A stretch of 24,276 bases of DNA from Selaginella moellendorffii (lineage: Eukaryota > Streptophyta > Lycopodiopsida > Selaginellales > Selaginellaceae). The position numbers were made by a program, and so were the translations under genes. Of this stretch, positions 10,207 to 19,299 are shown piece by piece (position 1 is the stretch's first letter; each line of letters begins with the position of its first letter). The stretch covers positions 2,110,162 through 2,134,437 of the forward strand of contig NW_003314276.1 of assembly GCF_000143415.4 (NCBI RefSeq), given 5' to 3'. The notes beneath the pieces were generated by a model. The model was not told where the DNA came from. It searched no databases and was given only the letters and a program-made list of their open reading frames with translations.

Positions 10207-10214
10207 TATATATA
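10207..10214 (-). promoter_or_regulatory. LTR TATA box (TATATATA)
   Basis: TATATATA in the 5' LTR, conserved in the 3' LTR at 5003-5010. It is the only clear TATA element in the LTR and is correctly spaced from 10184. Confidence 0.75.
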
Positions 10215-10312
10215 CTATAGGTTGATGAAGCTCCACCACTCTTGGATCGAGGACGGCCTAAATACAGTTGAGGTCGAGGAGGCGCCACATCATCATCAGG
10301 AATGTGGCTCGA

Positions 10313-10390
10313 GACTCAGGAATCAGGAAGTGTCTCGAGACTCAGGAATCGGGAAGTGTCTCGAGAGTTAGGAATAGGGAAGTGTCTCGA
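10313..10390 (-). repeat. Three 26-bp tandem repeats in LTR U3 (5' LTR copy)
   Basis: Counterpart of 5109-5186, units 10313-10338, 10339-10364 and 10365-10390. Several of the LTR-to-LTR differences fall here. Confidence 0.85.
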
Positions 10391-10466
10391 GAGTCAAGAA
10401 TGTGGTCTGCAGGTCAGGAATCTGGCGAGAGTCAGGAATGTGGCAAGAATTGGGGGATTCCTGACA

Positions 10467-10471
10467 CTCAA
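10467..10471. repeat. Target-site duplication CTCAA (right)
   Basis: Matches 4871-4875 exactly and abuts the TGACA end of the right LTR. Confidence 0.95.
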
Positions 10472-10769
10472 ATGGGGCACTATTCCACATGAGCCAAAAG
10501 CACTATAATTGATTCCCCTTCTAGAAGTGGGAGTTGCTTTTAAGCACTTCCTTGGGTGTCCCCTCTAGGACCACCCAAGTTTATACTCACTCCCACCCAA
10601 GGCCCCTTAGCCCCAATTTCAACCTCAAATCTGTTTAGAAGCACTATTGAAAAATTCTTTCAAAACTGGTTCCTAAACCTCATTATCCTTATTATACTTT
10701 TGGAACCTCCTACAACCCCCCCTCCTAGGAGACACACAGTTTGGGCTTTCACCCCACGACCTGTATTAG
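10472..10769. other. Intergenic stretch right of the chromovirus
   Basis: No gene recognised. It is continuous with 4334-4870 before insertion and rich in C runs (AACCCCCC). A plus-strand open frame across it continues into the minisatellite and is not convincing. Confidence 0.4.
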
Positions 10770-11025
10770 TATTCGGACTCGATCTCGGACTTGATTTCAG
10801 ACTCGGTTTCGAACTCGATCTTGGACCCAACTTTAGACTCTGTCTCGGACTCGATCTTGGATTTGGTCTCGGACCCAATCTTGGATCTCGAACTTGGTCT
10901 CGAACTTGGTCTCAGACTTGGTATTGGACTTGTCTCGAAGTCGGTATTGGACTTGATCTCAAACTCGGTCTTAAACTCGGTCTTAGAAGTGGTCTTAGCC
11001 TCGATCTTGCACTCGGTCTCATTCA
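10770..11025. repeat. Degenerate 12-bp minisatellite
   Basis: About 20 imperfect units around GATCTCGGACTT. A multiple of three keeps several frames open: plus strand LGLDLGL-type, minus strand ESEIKSE-type peptides. There is no start context or conserved domain, so the frames are most likely a by-product of the repeat. Confidence 0.8.
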
Positions 11026-11029
11026 ATGA

Positions 11030-11880
11030 ACTCTTTATCATTTTTGTCGTTCTTTCGGGGATCTTTTAGCTTTTGACACCTCGGGGAGTTGGTTCTTTAC
11101 AAGTAAATCTTCATGCACTTTTATATAAAATGCCAAGTTATTAGAAAACTTCATATAATTTTGAGGGTTTGGTGGAATATTTATCTTCTACAACATTAAT
11201 ACAACCTCTTGGTCACAAAGTCATAAAAGTGATGAGATCAACTTTAGATGATTTTGGAATTTAATTTGCAATAAAACCAATTAAGAACCTTGAAACTGTT
11301 AGAAGAAAGAGATAAATAAGTGAGCCTATACAACCAACAATTTTGCCCTGTCTCGAGTACGAGTATATAACTATAGAATGAGGAAGACTAGTGCTCTTGA
11401 GCAACAAAAAGCCTATATGCTTCCAAGTTAAATTAAGAGAGATTCATAGAATTTAGTTATACATTGATTTGAAACAAGTTCTATAGTCATATGTTTTTCT
11501 TGGATTGGAGGAATATTATATAGTAAGAAAATTACGACATGAACTTTACACACTCCAGTTGATTGTTTTTGTGGACAACAACAATATGGCAATCCTCCAC
11601 AATATTGTGATTAGTTCATATGGTTATGTTCTACAAAATTTCTATATACATAGTTTATGTAGTGTCAATTATCTAGAAACCAAGACATATACTATGTATT
11701 TGGTTAGTTGAAGAAGGGGTAAAATTGATAAATTTGGAGCCTCAAGTTTTAGTTGAAGCAAGCTTTAAATTTGAAAAAAACACTTTACAACCATAACCAC
11801 AAGCTCAATCTTAGCACTTTTCTTAAAAAATTCTAAAAATGAAAAAGAGAAAAATATGTGAAAATTAAATATACATAGTC
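11030..11880. other. AT-rich intergenic stretch
   Basis: No gene, RNA or element recognised. A 68-codon frame at 11505-11711 has no recognisable domain and lies in strongly AT-rich sequence. Confidence 0.5.
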
Positions 11881-12348
11881 AAAGGAAGCAAGGCAACATA
11901 CTCAAAACCATTATATTGAAGGTGGAAGTTAAAATTCTCATCATTACAAGTATATAATTCTCAATTATCGAATTGATATTGTAAATACAGAGATTTACAA
12001 CATCACAACAAATTAATTCCCAAGTTGCACTTGTATTGCTTTTTGTAATGTTCTACTTTTGGTGAGTCTTTAATCCCTTACAAACATATATATTTGATAT
12101 ATTTAATGCTTTTTGAGATGGATCCAAATGTTAAAATTTGGATTCACCACAATGAGGGGTTTATAACATTGAGAAAGAATTAGATGTTAGAATTGTATTT
12201 GAATTTAAAATATTTATTATGGAATATTATTTATAAGTTACACATAAAATAACAAAGTGCATTTTTTAAAGTTTAACTCAAATGGATTTTATAGTAATAA
12301 TGAAATATTTATTAATACTAATTATTAAATATTAAAATAATAATTTCT
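11880..12348 (-). repeat. Diverged relic of the RWP-RK 5' flank (copy D)
   Basis: 12010-12180 still aligns with 3750-3880: CCCAAGTTGCA, a pair of TTTGGATTCA-type words, then an AT-rich tail with TTAATAATTAGTAT. The coding part is absent. At the point where exon 1 would start (about 12000), sequence resembling 1490-1545 takes over. It abuts the 3' LTR of the old Ty3/gypsy relic at 12349. Confidence 0.6.
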
Positions 12349-12518
12349 GAATGCGTGGAATATGGAAAGAGAATACAGAAAATATCCATCTCAATTAGCC
12401 CAAGAACCCTAGTTTATATAGAGGAGTAAGTGGTCTGGATTGAAACCAATTCGACGTCTACCAAAATCCCACTACATAATATTAATATACAGCATTGTAG
12501 TTGTACAGATGGACCTCA
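12349..12518 (-). repeat. 3' LTR of old Ty3/gypsy relic 1 (170 bp)
   Basis: Element sense starts TGAGGTCC and ends CGCATTCA, giving TG...CA ends. It has a TATATAAA box (12413-12420) and matches 19455-19621 of relic 2. A purine tract precedes it directly. Confidence 0.75.
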
Positions 12519-12521
12519 GAT

Positions 12522-12536
12522 CATCTCCTCCTCTCC
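12522..12536 (-). other. Polypurine tract of relic 1
   Basis: Element-sense GGAGAGGAGGAGATG, a few bases before the TGAGGTCC start of the 3' LTR. It supports the LTR boundary. Confidence 0.7.
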
Positions 12537-12599
12537 GAATAATGGAAGGCCATTAGGGTTCTCTTGCAGATGGGCCAGGATCTAGAGGAACGTTATGAG

Positions 12600-13775
12600 G
12601 AAGCATTGGCGAATCTGTAGGTAGTATTAGTTGTTGTTGATCCCTTTGTACAAAGCATTTCAACCGTTATATATGCACAATTTCTAGAGGATCGGCTTGC
12701 TGAATGTCATGCCTAACTTCATAAACTTGTGGTCCAACTTGCTATAACACCCAATATGGTCCTTTCCATTGAGCAAGGAGCCCCTTAGATAAATCATGTA
12801 CTATAAAATAGGGAAAACAGAGTAACATTAAGTCATCCACTTTGTACTTTGCAAATGGACGATGATGGGAGTTGTAGCGCCATTGTTGTCCCACTTGTAC
12901 ATGGCCTAAGTGTTCGGCAGACTCTACTCAGACAAATGGAAGAATGCTCATCAAATACTGATCCCACAATCTAGCATTGGCAGCTTGTGACAATCGCGAA
13001 AGGTAAACCCAGCTTCATTAGTAATATTGAACCATGACCATACAGGAGTTTATATGGTGAAGCACTAACAGAACTCTGCACCCCTATGACATATGCATAT
13101 TAAAGAGATGGCAACTAACCACCCCAATCCAAATGCTGAAAGTTCATATACTTCGCGATCATTCCTTTGAATGTCCAAACGAGCTGTTCTACCAAACCGT
13201 CTAACTATGGATGATAAGCACTCGTGAAAGTGTGGCATATCCCTAATCTAGACGTCAAAACATGAAATGCCTCAGCTATAAATGTAGGACTATTATCTGA
13301 AAGAATTCACTCCGAACAAGAATGCTGGAACACCACTCGATTGAGGAAGAAGTATCCAGCAGTTGTAGAGGCGCTAGCAAGAACACCAACTTCCACCCAA
13401 TGAGTGAAATAGTCAGAAGCAATAATAACATATTCATTACCAACTGCCGACGGTGGAAAAGGTCCCATAAGATTAAATGCCACCAACTCAAATAGACGGG
13501 AAACTACAATTGACTCCAACCATTTATCCGCGGCATGAGGGGGAGTATTATGAGCTTGGCACCAAATGCAACTATGCACATACCGGATAATATCACATCG
13601 CATCTCCGGCTAATAGAAAAACTTGCGCAGCTTCTCAGTCATATGATGATGTCCTATAAAACAGGAAAATCATGGTAGGCATGGAGAAACCGTTGAATAA
13701 AGATAAAAGGCACCACTAGTCGTAAATGATCATCAATATCCATCCCCACAAAATAAAAAAAGCCGTTTTCAAGGC
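12600..13775 (-). pseudogene. Integrase remnant of relic 1
   Basis: Zinc-finger part (LHAYHDFPVL, then SCIWCQAHNTPP) followed by the core (ELVAFNLMGPFPPSAVGNEY, IIASDYFTHWVE). The first catalytic Asp, normally in DLMGP, reads Asn (FNLMGP). Further on are remnants of the AYHP..DG region and a C-terminal WKGPYWVL module. Stops include TAG at 13205-13207 and 12742-12744, each where a CAG codon would fit. It would normally join the element DNA to the chromosome; this copy is inactive. Confidence 0.8.
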
Positions 13776-13829
13776 AATATTGAGAATATAAGGCAATATA
13801 AGGCGTCTTCAAGGTGATATTGAGAATGT

Positions 13830-14290
13830 CTCAAAGGACAGTTGACAGGTAACTTTTTCTACCCAAAGTCGCATTTGTTGGAGGAATTGGAAAAGGGAAG
13901 AGCAAAATAATACGGAAACATAGGAGGAAGTAATAGGGCAACAAAAGTAATGGACGTAGAGGTAGAAGCAAAGGGACAAAAAGGTATGGAAGTGAGAGGA
14001 ATGGATGAAATATAAAGAAGTATAAGACAAAGGGGAGAAGCCTTAAAGTCATATTTGGCATGATTGCGTTGCAATCAATCCATACCAAAGATGAGGTCAA
14101 AAGCTTGACTTGACACCACCCGCAATGACTGCAACCCAAGCTCGAGATCACCTACATACACAATTAGGTCCACCTCATCCCGTGCACATGCATATATATA
14201 ACTGTTGCTATAAAGAATGAAAATTGGCTCCATCGCATAGCACAAGTGTAGATGGCAACATGTGGTAATAAGTCGAGCAATAAAAGACAG
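13830..14290 (-). pseudogene. Aspartic protease remnant of relic 1
   Basis: Retropepsin-like: a degraded active-site loop LCDGANFHSL near 14210-14240 (family D-S/T-G-A) and the downstream flap/core GDLELGLQSLRV ... FDLIFGMDWLQRNHAKYDF near 14040-14150. The catalytic triad is not intact. The same segment is at 20750-21110 on the plus strand. Confidence 0.75.
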
Positions 14291-14557
14291 AGAGAATAAT
14301 AGGAGACCACTTGTTATAAAAATAAGCTTGGAAAGTAAACACTGGATGAACTGGTGGCAAATGAACCCTTTGATGATACTCCTGAAAAAAATATGGAGAG
14401 GTCACTAACTTATTTGCGCAAGGTCTTTTCATTATTCATGTGACTCCTCATTTCCCGGATGCATCTCAGTATCCAAACTTTCCATTACAGTAGCACCAAC
14501 AAAACATTGTTGATGCCAAGGTCTCCACCCAAGAAATGGTGGCCGCCAATCTGGAAA

Positions 14558-15010
14558 ACACTGACAACACTGATAAGTGTGACCAACTTCATCACATGCT
14601 CAACAACAAATATCATGGCCATAACCACGTCTTTGCCCTTGTCTTTAGACTTAAGCAACAGTAGCATCAACCTCCATTGGAACATGACCATTATTCACAT
14701 GAAGTGAAGTTGAAGGACATGCAGTGAGAAGTGAAAGAGGTGATATCTTATAATGTTGTGCAAAGTGAAGAGCATCGTCAAGGGTGGCTAGAGCAAGTGC
14801 ATGCACAAGTCCGACAAAATCTTGACGAAGTATTAGCCACAACATTCCTAGCTTGATCCGCTTTAACATATTTGAGCCCGCACGAAGCAAGAGGCTTCGG
14901 AAACAAACGCCAAATTCCATTACTAACTTAGATGGCCCTTGACAAAGATGATGCAATTGTTAGAAGGCATCATCATAATTGTTGCCATGTTTGAATGTGC
15001 ATTTGAAGAT
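14558..15010 (-). pseudogene. Gag remnant of relic 1
   Basis: Capsid-end sequence of retrotrans_gag type: LHHLCQGPSKLVMEFGVCFR, LATLDDALHFAQHYK and VPMEVDATVA. After a frame change it is followed by a CCHC knuckle pattern (C-x2-C-DEVG-H-TYQC-C) at about 14558-14610, interrupted by a TGA. Small overlapping frames on the plus strand are shadows. Confidence 0.7.
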
Positions 15011-15015
15011 GTCTG

Positions 15016-16335
15016 GAAAAACAAGAAAGAAAATGGTCATAAAATGGTCACCTTTGGACTAAAGGGAGCCCCTGAATTTTTTCACTGCTGCTGCTCTGTG
15101 GATCCATCGTTGTGGGAAGAATCAGAGTTTCCACCGCCGCTGCCACCATTTCTACAGGGAGCTACCGCTCGCCACTGCTGCTTGTAGCTGGCTTTGAAGA
15201 TTGCCTGGCAGAACCGCTTGGTTCGATCGTCCAGCTCCATCCCCGGGCTCTCCTCCATCTTCTTCTTCTGCTTCTCCAGCTCGTGAACCACATGGATCAC
15301 CGGGTTTGGAGCGTTTCCATCCAAATCCTTGGCTAACTCCTGGCAAGTAAAGCCAGAAGTTCACAGAAGAACTTTCAACCAAGAACAAGGAAAGAACACT
15401 AACCTGGCTCTTGTGTATCAAGCTCTCGAGGCTCTTGAGCTTGCGGTGAGGCCACCGGGGGATCCCAAACTCGCAGCACCGCTTCTTGAGCACGGTGCAG
15501 CTGACTTTGAGCTCCTTGGATGCCTGAGTGATCGGCATGGTGAAGTAGCGGGAGAGATCTTCGAGGCTTATGTCCATCATCCTCTCGGTTGGGCCGAGGA
15601 AGCCACTGCATGTCACCTTGTTGCTCACATTGCAAACGGTGACTATAGCACCTGTATTGGTGTTACCATTGCCACTATTGCCACCACCCTTGTTTCGGTT
15701 GAATCTAATTGAGCCTCCTAACATCATAATCAACCAATTCCCAAGTTACAATTGCAAATATTTATTTTAACATTAAAATTTGAAAGTTTTTCATCCTTTG
15801 CATAGGATGCTAAACTTTGGATTCATCATAATGTTTAAACATAAGGTGAAAAAAATAGACATTGGTATTGTATTAACTTAATATAAATATACTTAAACAA
15901 TTAGTATAAATACTAATTATTAAATATTGTGATAACACAAAACCTCTCCCACAAAAATTAGATGGTGGTACTTTCAAACAGATGTAAATATTACTTAAAT
16001 TACATTTTATTTAAATACCTTATTAATAAAACTGTTTGCAACTAAAACCTTAATAGAATATTCTTCAGTGTGTCAAAATATTCTTGTCCACTCCCTTGGC
16101 TCACTATTTACTAGCTCCTTGTATTAGCAAATCATTTTATATAGAGCATAATCCTTGATGGTGATAGCTATTTGAAAGAAATGCCATTTTAAATTTCTTT
16201 TTAAACACTACTAAACAATATATACCAAGTAGGAATAGGACACCAACATTTTATAGTTTCATGAGTAATGAAGCATAAATAAATTGATGAGGTTTTAGAA
16301 TTCTATATAATGGTAGTATAAACAAAGTTTTAATT
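15016..16335 (-). repeat. RWP-RK duplication unit B
   Basis: Direct repeat of unit A (3057-4333), including about 600 bp of AT-rich 5' flank at 15728-16335. That flank lacks the Ty3/gypsy insertion seen in copy C, so it represents an empty site. Confidence 0.9.
15082..15727 (-). CDS. RWP-RK domain (RKD-like) transcription factor, copy B, intact
   Basis: Exon 1 15404-15727 (108 codons), intron 15340-15403 (64 bp, GT...AG, phase 0), exon 2 15082-15339: 193 aa. ATG at 15727, with a second ATG at 15724. Residues 1-40 are Gly/Asn-rich. The RWP-RK domain spans about 49-108: MDISLEDLSRYFTMPITQAS, then VLKKRCCEFGIPRWPHRK, with the family core RWP-x-RK complete. Exon 2 adds a charged helix (ELEKQKKKMEESPG), DDRTKRFCQAIFKASYKQ and a Gly/Ser/His tail ending TEQQQ. 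RKD-type proteins are short nuclear DNA-binding factors tied to egg and germ-cell identity; NLP-type members are far longer and have PB1 domains, absent here. Compared with copy C it lacks seven residues before VSNKV, in frame. It is the only one of three local copies that is open and has the full motif, so probably the functional one. Confidence 0.85.
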
Positions 16336-16369
16336 AGCTGAGAGAGGAGTTACTTTTTCCATTTTGCTT

Positions 16370-17581
16370 GAGCAAACGTGTAGCAGTATTGAATATATTT
16401 AAATATGCTTAGATTCCATTCCACCAATCTAATAGTTGTTTTTCATTTAGATTAATCTTTTTATTTGTAATTTATAAACTTTCCTAAACACTTTCTAGTA
16501 TATTCTTGTTTATTCTACTATTGATATGGAATAATATTAATCTTGACTTATAAATTATAAATATGTTTATAACTATTGATCAACTCCTGCAAATTAATTA
16601 AGAGATAAGTATTGTCTCTCATATTTTTTATCCTTCACCATAGTGTGCCAGCTAAGATCCTTTCGTGTCTTTTCAGGCACCATCTTTGTTTGGGTTTCAT
16701 GGACGGCTCCATCAACCTTGCATCACACTCTTTCCTTGCAAAGTTTACCAACCTCCTGAGAAAAGCTTTTCTCTCATTGAGCAAGCATGCTGAGTAGTGG
16801 ATTCCATTCAGATTTCTCTCCCAGATCTGCAAGTGGAGCCTCTTCTCTGCTAAGTCGCCGTGTGCCCTGAGCACCACCGTGAAAGTCTGAGCATTTGCCT
16901 GCTGGCTTGCTCATAGCACTCAAGGGCGAAGGTTGTTCTCAGCATATCCCAGGAAACAATGTTTTGCTACCCCATGCAAAGTCTCGGCGTTTGGAGGCAA
17001 GCCAACTTCTCGTTGCATCTGATCGAAGATGTGCATGTCCCATGTTGATCGTGTTCCAGGCAACCAACGTCATGTTTATTTGTCCTCCTCAACACTTCTG
17101 ATGCTTCCACATGTCCACGAGGCTGCTTGAGACGAATGCATCGGCTTTGTATTCACAATTTGCGAGGTAGACCAACCTATCCTGTTCTTCGTCCCATCCT
17201 GTTGAACAACCTGTGTTGCAAGCCGCAGTGTAGACTTCAACCATACTTTCACAATTGCACTTGCTTGATTCCCGGCTTATGATGCTCTTGACTGAGAAAC
17301 TTATCTGGCTGCTATGCCCTGCACTGCTTCTTCTCATTGAAGTTGAGATTTGAGCGCCTGCAAGAACAGAGAGCAAAAGTAGTACGTTACCTTTTCTCAA
17401 AACCTTTCGTCTCAAGCAACTTCTCTGGCCTTTGGAGGCTGCTCCCCCGTCACTCTAGAGGATAGCTCAGTCAATTGAAACTTGGTAGGCTCTTGCTCTA
17501 TTTTCCAGTCCATTTTCCGAGCCAGCTGTGCAATAACTTCGAAGTCTGGTGACTTCCACCAGTCGACCCTTGTATGTGATC
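16370..17581 (-). repeat. Middle copy of the PPR-relic repeat
   Basis: Direct repeat of about 22500-24276 (17581 corresponds to 24276) and inverted relative to 1-1432. It lacks about 538 bp present in the right copy between roughly 22929 and 23467; the join is near 16778. 16336-16630 is AT-rich with no gene. Similarity continues leftward of 17581 in principle, but the right copy leaves the window. Confidence 0.85.
16635..17415 (-). pseudogene. PPR protein fragment, broken (middle copy)
   Basis: Same relic as 1-549. Frame 1 (17089-17415) gives ACNTGCSTGWDEEQDRL, then KADAFVSSSLVDMWKHQKC and a stop. Later PPR phrases (GDLAEKRLHLQIWERNLNG) sit in the frame around 16635-16877. An acceptor-like stretch (TTGCTCTCTGTTCTTGCAG) lies near 17345-17380 and may be the end of a small intron. 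No complete PPR motif array remains. Confidence 0.6.
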
Positions 17582-17760
17582 TTCACCGTCCGTGAGCAAG
17601 AGCCTGCTGTCTTCTTGCTCTGAAACTTCATCTCCTTGAAGATTGTTTGTACACAATCTTCCATGTGACAACGCATGCACTGTGCTGACTTACGCGTCAC
17701 TGCCAGCGTTGGCAGGACACTTTGAGGAGAATCCCAGAGTGCCATTGCTGTGCGAACCAC
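17467..17760 (-). pseudogene. Unrecognised Cys-containing ORF upstream of the PPR relic
   Basis: About 97 codons without a clear ATG at the 5' end. Contains CMRCHMEDC and later SCSRTVKITYKGRLVEVTRL. Family not recognised. It overlaps the last 71 bp of the 17690-18454 frame in a different frame, suggesting the two were one gene joined by an intron or a frameshift. The corresponding part in the right copy is cut by the window end. Confidence 0.3.
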
Positions 17761-18454
17761 GAGTGTGAGCTTCCAGCTGTTTCTTCTCAGTCAGAGAATC
17801 GTCCACCACAACTTCGATCTGCCACCCGGGATCCTGAAAGATCGCATTACTGCGCTGCTTCCTCCGAGAGAACATCCATCGCACGAGCAAAAAGCATGCA
17901 AGCAGCACCAAGATCGCAACCAAAACCCAGAGAAGAAGCTGGAGCAGCGACCACGGCGTCCTCCGAACCACTGTAACTACTGCTGTGGGTGTTGGTGTGG
18001 CCACTGCTGCGTCGTGACCCTCGTGACGATGGTGGTGGTGGTGGTGGTGGTGGTTGTGGCGTCCTCCATGGTGGTGACCATGGTGGTGACCCTGGTGATG
18101 GTGGTGAACAACCAGAGGAGCTCCATCACCGTGATGATGATGGTACACTGCTGCTGCTGGAGCTGGATCGTCGTGGCGAGCATCAGGCGCTGGAGCTAGA
18201 TGAGCAGGGTGGCCGCGAGCAGGGTGAACGAAAGCAGCTGGCGCTGGGGCTCGAACTGGAGCGTCACCTTGAAGAACTGGAGCTAAAGCTGGCGCTGGCT
18301 CGGGGCCTCCTCGAGGATGGTGTCCATGGTGGTCTGCTCGATGTGCTGGAGCTAGAGCTGGAGGTCGCGGGTGTGAAGGTCGGTGATGGCCGCCATGCCA
18401 GGGCGCTGGAGCTCGGCGGGCAAGCGTTGGGGCGGCGTGAGCGCGAGAGACCAT
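17690..18454 (-). CDS. Hypothetical His/Pro-rich single-pass membrane protein; frame uncertain
   Basis: Open from ATG at 18454, 254 aa. The first half is rich in Ala-Pro and His (APALAPAH, HHHHHHHH); then comes one strong membrane segment, LLQLLLWVLVAILVLLACFL, flanked by RWMFSRRKQR and a polar tail. No signal peptide and no family recognised. Caution: upstream of the membrane segment the next frame has the coding-like pattern of codons ending in G or C. From an ATG near 18397 it reads ITDLHTRDLQL, then TTMDTILEEAPSQRQL, LLSFTLLAATLLI and MELLWLFTTITRVTT, broken only by three TAG codons, each between Leu and Leu-Gln. The real ancestral gene may use that frame first and the membrane-segment frame afterwards, making this a pseudogene. 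Promoter-side sequence 18455-18775 shows no gene. Confidence 0.35.
   Translation of the reverse strand: MVSRAHAAPTLARRAPAPWHGGHHRPSHPRPPALAPAHRADHHGHHPRGGPEPAPALAPVLQGDAPVRAPAPAAFVHPARGHPAHLAPAPDARHDDPAPAAAVYHHHHGDGAPLVVHHHHQGHHHGHHHGGRHNHHHHHHHHRHEGHDAAVATPTPTAVVTVVRRTPWSLLQLLLWVLVAILVLLACFLLVRWMFSRRKQRSNAIFQDPGWQIEVVVDDSLTEKKQLEAHTRGSHSNGTLGFSSKCPANAGSDA
18031..18054. repeat. (GGT)8 microsatellite
   Basis: Eight GGT units (CCA/ACC on the minus strand), coding a His or Thr run depending on frame. Length changes in threes would not shift the frame. Confidence 0.85.
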
Positions 18455-19299
18455 AGCTTACCTGACGAGAGCTTCGACAATAGAAAAATCCAAGCGAGAA
18501 AGATTATAACCTAACCCTTGACTACTTTTGGTTTTAACGAGTAGCTGGTGACGCTGTGGATTGTCAGACTTGAACGCGGGAAAAAGAAACACAAGATAAA
18601 TATCTATCCATTGCTGTTTTGATATTCTCACGGTGCAACATTGATATTGATCCACAGCTCCTCCAGAGTAAAATCGGTCAAAACGCCTGGAACGATCCAA
18701 CAATCGAACATATTTGGAGATGCTTGTGTCGATCCCAAAAATCCAATTCTAGTACTCATCCTGGCATTTCAAGAGCTTTTTAAGAGATGAGGTTTGGAAG
18801 GTTTCTACTCCTTGCAAAGCTGTTCCAGATCATACCAATTTGATTTATATTGTGTTGGTTTTACCAATTGCTTTACTCATCCTCTTGAATAACAGTGCAA
18901 AGCAAAACACTAGCCTTGTTCCTCCTCCTCTAGTGAATATTATTACTATAGTATGTATTATTATTATAGTTTTTAGTAACACTAATATTATTTGGTATTT
19001 TGGTTTGCTAGTAAACATATTTAGCTACATAATTGTAGAGCTAAAAGTCTTTTAAAATGAGCAACTTTTCTTTCTTACAAAATTTCAAAATTGGAAACAT
19101 CATCTTCACATTCTTTCAAAGTTTAAGTGCATTTGCTTTTGGTATCTCATAGCCCCTGAACAAACAAATAGAGATATTGGGCACTCTTGATCAATTCAAA
19201 GAAACTAATCATTAAAAGCTTACTAGGTGATGTACAATCTGCTAATAGAGAGAGCCAGGTCAACAAAAGGAGTCATTAAGAATAAAGCTTTAAAATATA
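18455..19299. other. Intergenic stretch
   Basis: No gene recognised. 18455-18775 is upstream of the minus-strand ORF; the rest is AT-rich. A 71-codon hydrophobic frame at 18840-19055 has low-complexity Ile/Val content and is not supported. Confidence 0.5.

Larger units (their letters stand above)
4876..10466 (-). mobile_element. Complete Ty3/gypsy chromovirus, 5591 bp, minus strand
   Basis: Full-length LTR retrotransposon with matching 387-bp LTRs ending TGTCA/TGACA, a 5-bp target duplication, a polypurine tract, gag with a CCHC knuckle, and pol in the order protease, reverse transcriptase, RNase H, integrase, chromodomain. That order plus the chromodomain places it in the chromoviruses, whose chromodomain is known to steer integration to particular chromatin. 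The element runs right to left: its 5' LTR is 10080-10466. It can no longer encode intact proteins: one gag frameshift and six amber codons in pol. The LTRs differ by ten transitions with no indels, so insertion is fairly old. The priming signals suggest self-priming rather than a tRNA primer. Confidence 0.95.
10080..10466 (-). repeat. Chromovirus 5' LTR
   Basis: 387 bp, TGTCA to TGACA, followed by the CTCAA duplication. Ten single-base differences from 4876-5262, all transitions. In element sense, U3 would be about 10466-10185 and R-U5 about 10184-10080 if transcription starts at the segment complementary to the primer site. Confidence 0.95.
12349..15010 (-). mobile_element. Old Ty3/gypsy relic 1, lacking reverse transcriptase
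   Basis: In element direction: partial gag, protease, then integrase, purine tract and 3' LTR. No reverse transcriptase or RNase H lies between protease and integrase. The 5' LTR and the start of gag are absent; similarity with relic 2 ends near 14960, and gag-like sequence runs on to about 15010, where RWP-RK unit B starts. Many stops and frameshifts show that it is old. It shares its internal deletion with relic 2 at 19455-21456. Confidence 0.8.

Noticed and set aside
11505-11711. 68-codon frame in AT-rich sequence
   Set aside because: No domain, biased composition, isolated, and not repeated elsewhere in the window.
13809-14151. Hydrophobic minus-strand frames that look like membrane proteins
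   Set aside because: They are out-of-frame readings of the degraded protease region; the neighbouring frame has retropepsin sequence (FGMDWLQRNHAKYDF).
17989-18456. 155-codon plus-strand frame rich in Leu-Glu
   Set aside because: Complement of the minus-strand Leu-Gln/Ala-Pro region; low complexity and no recognisable family.
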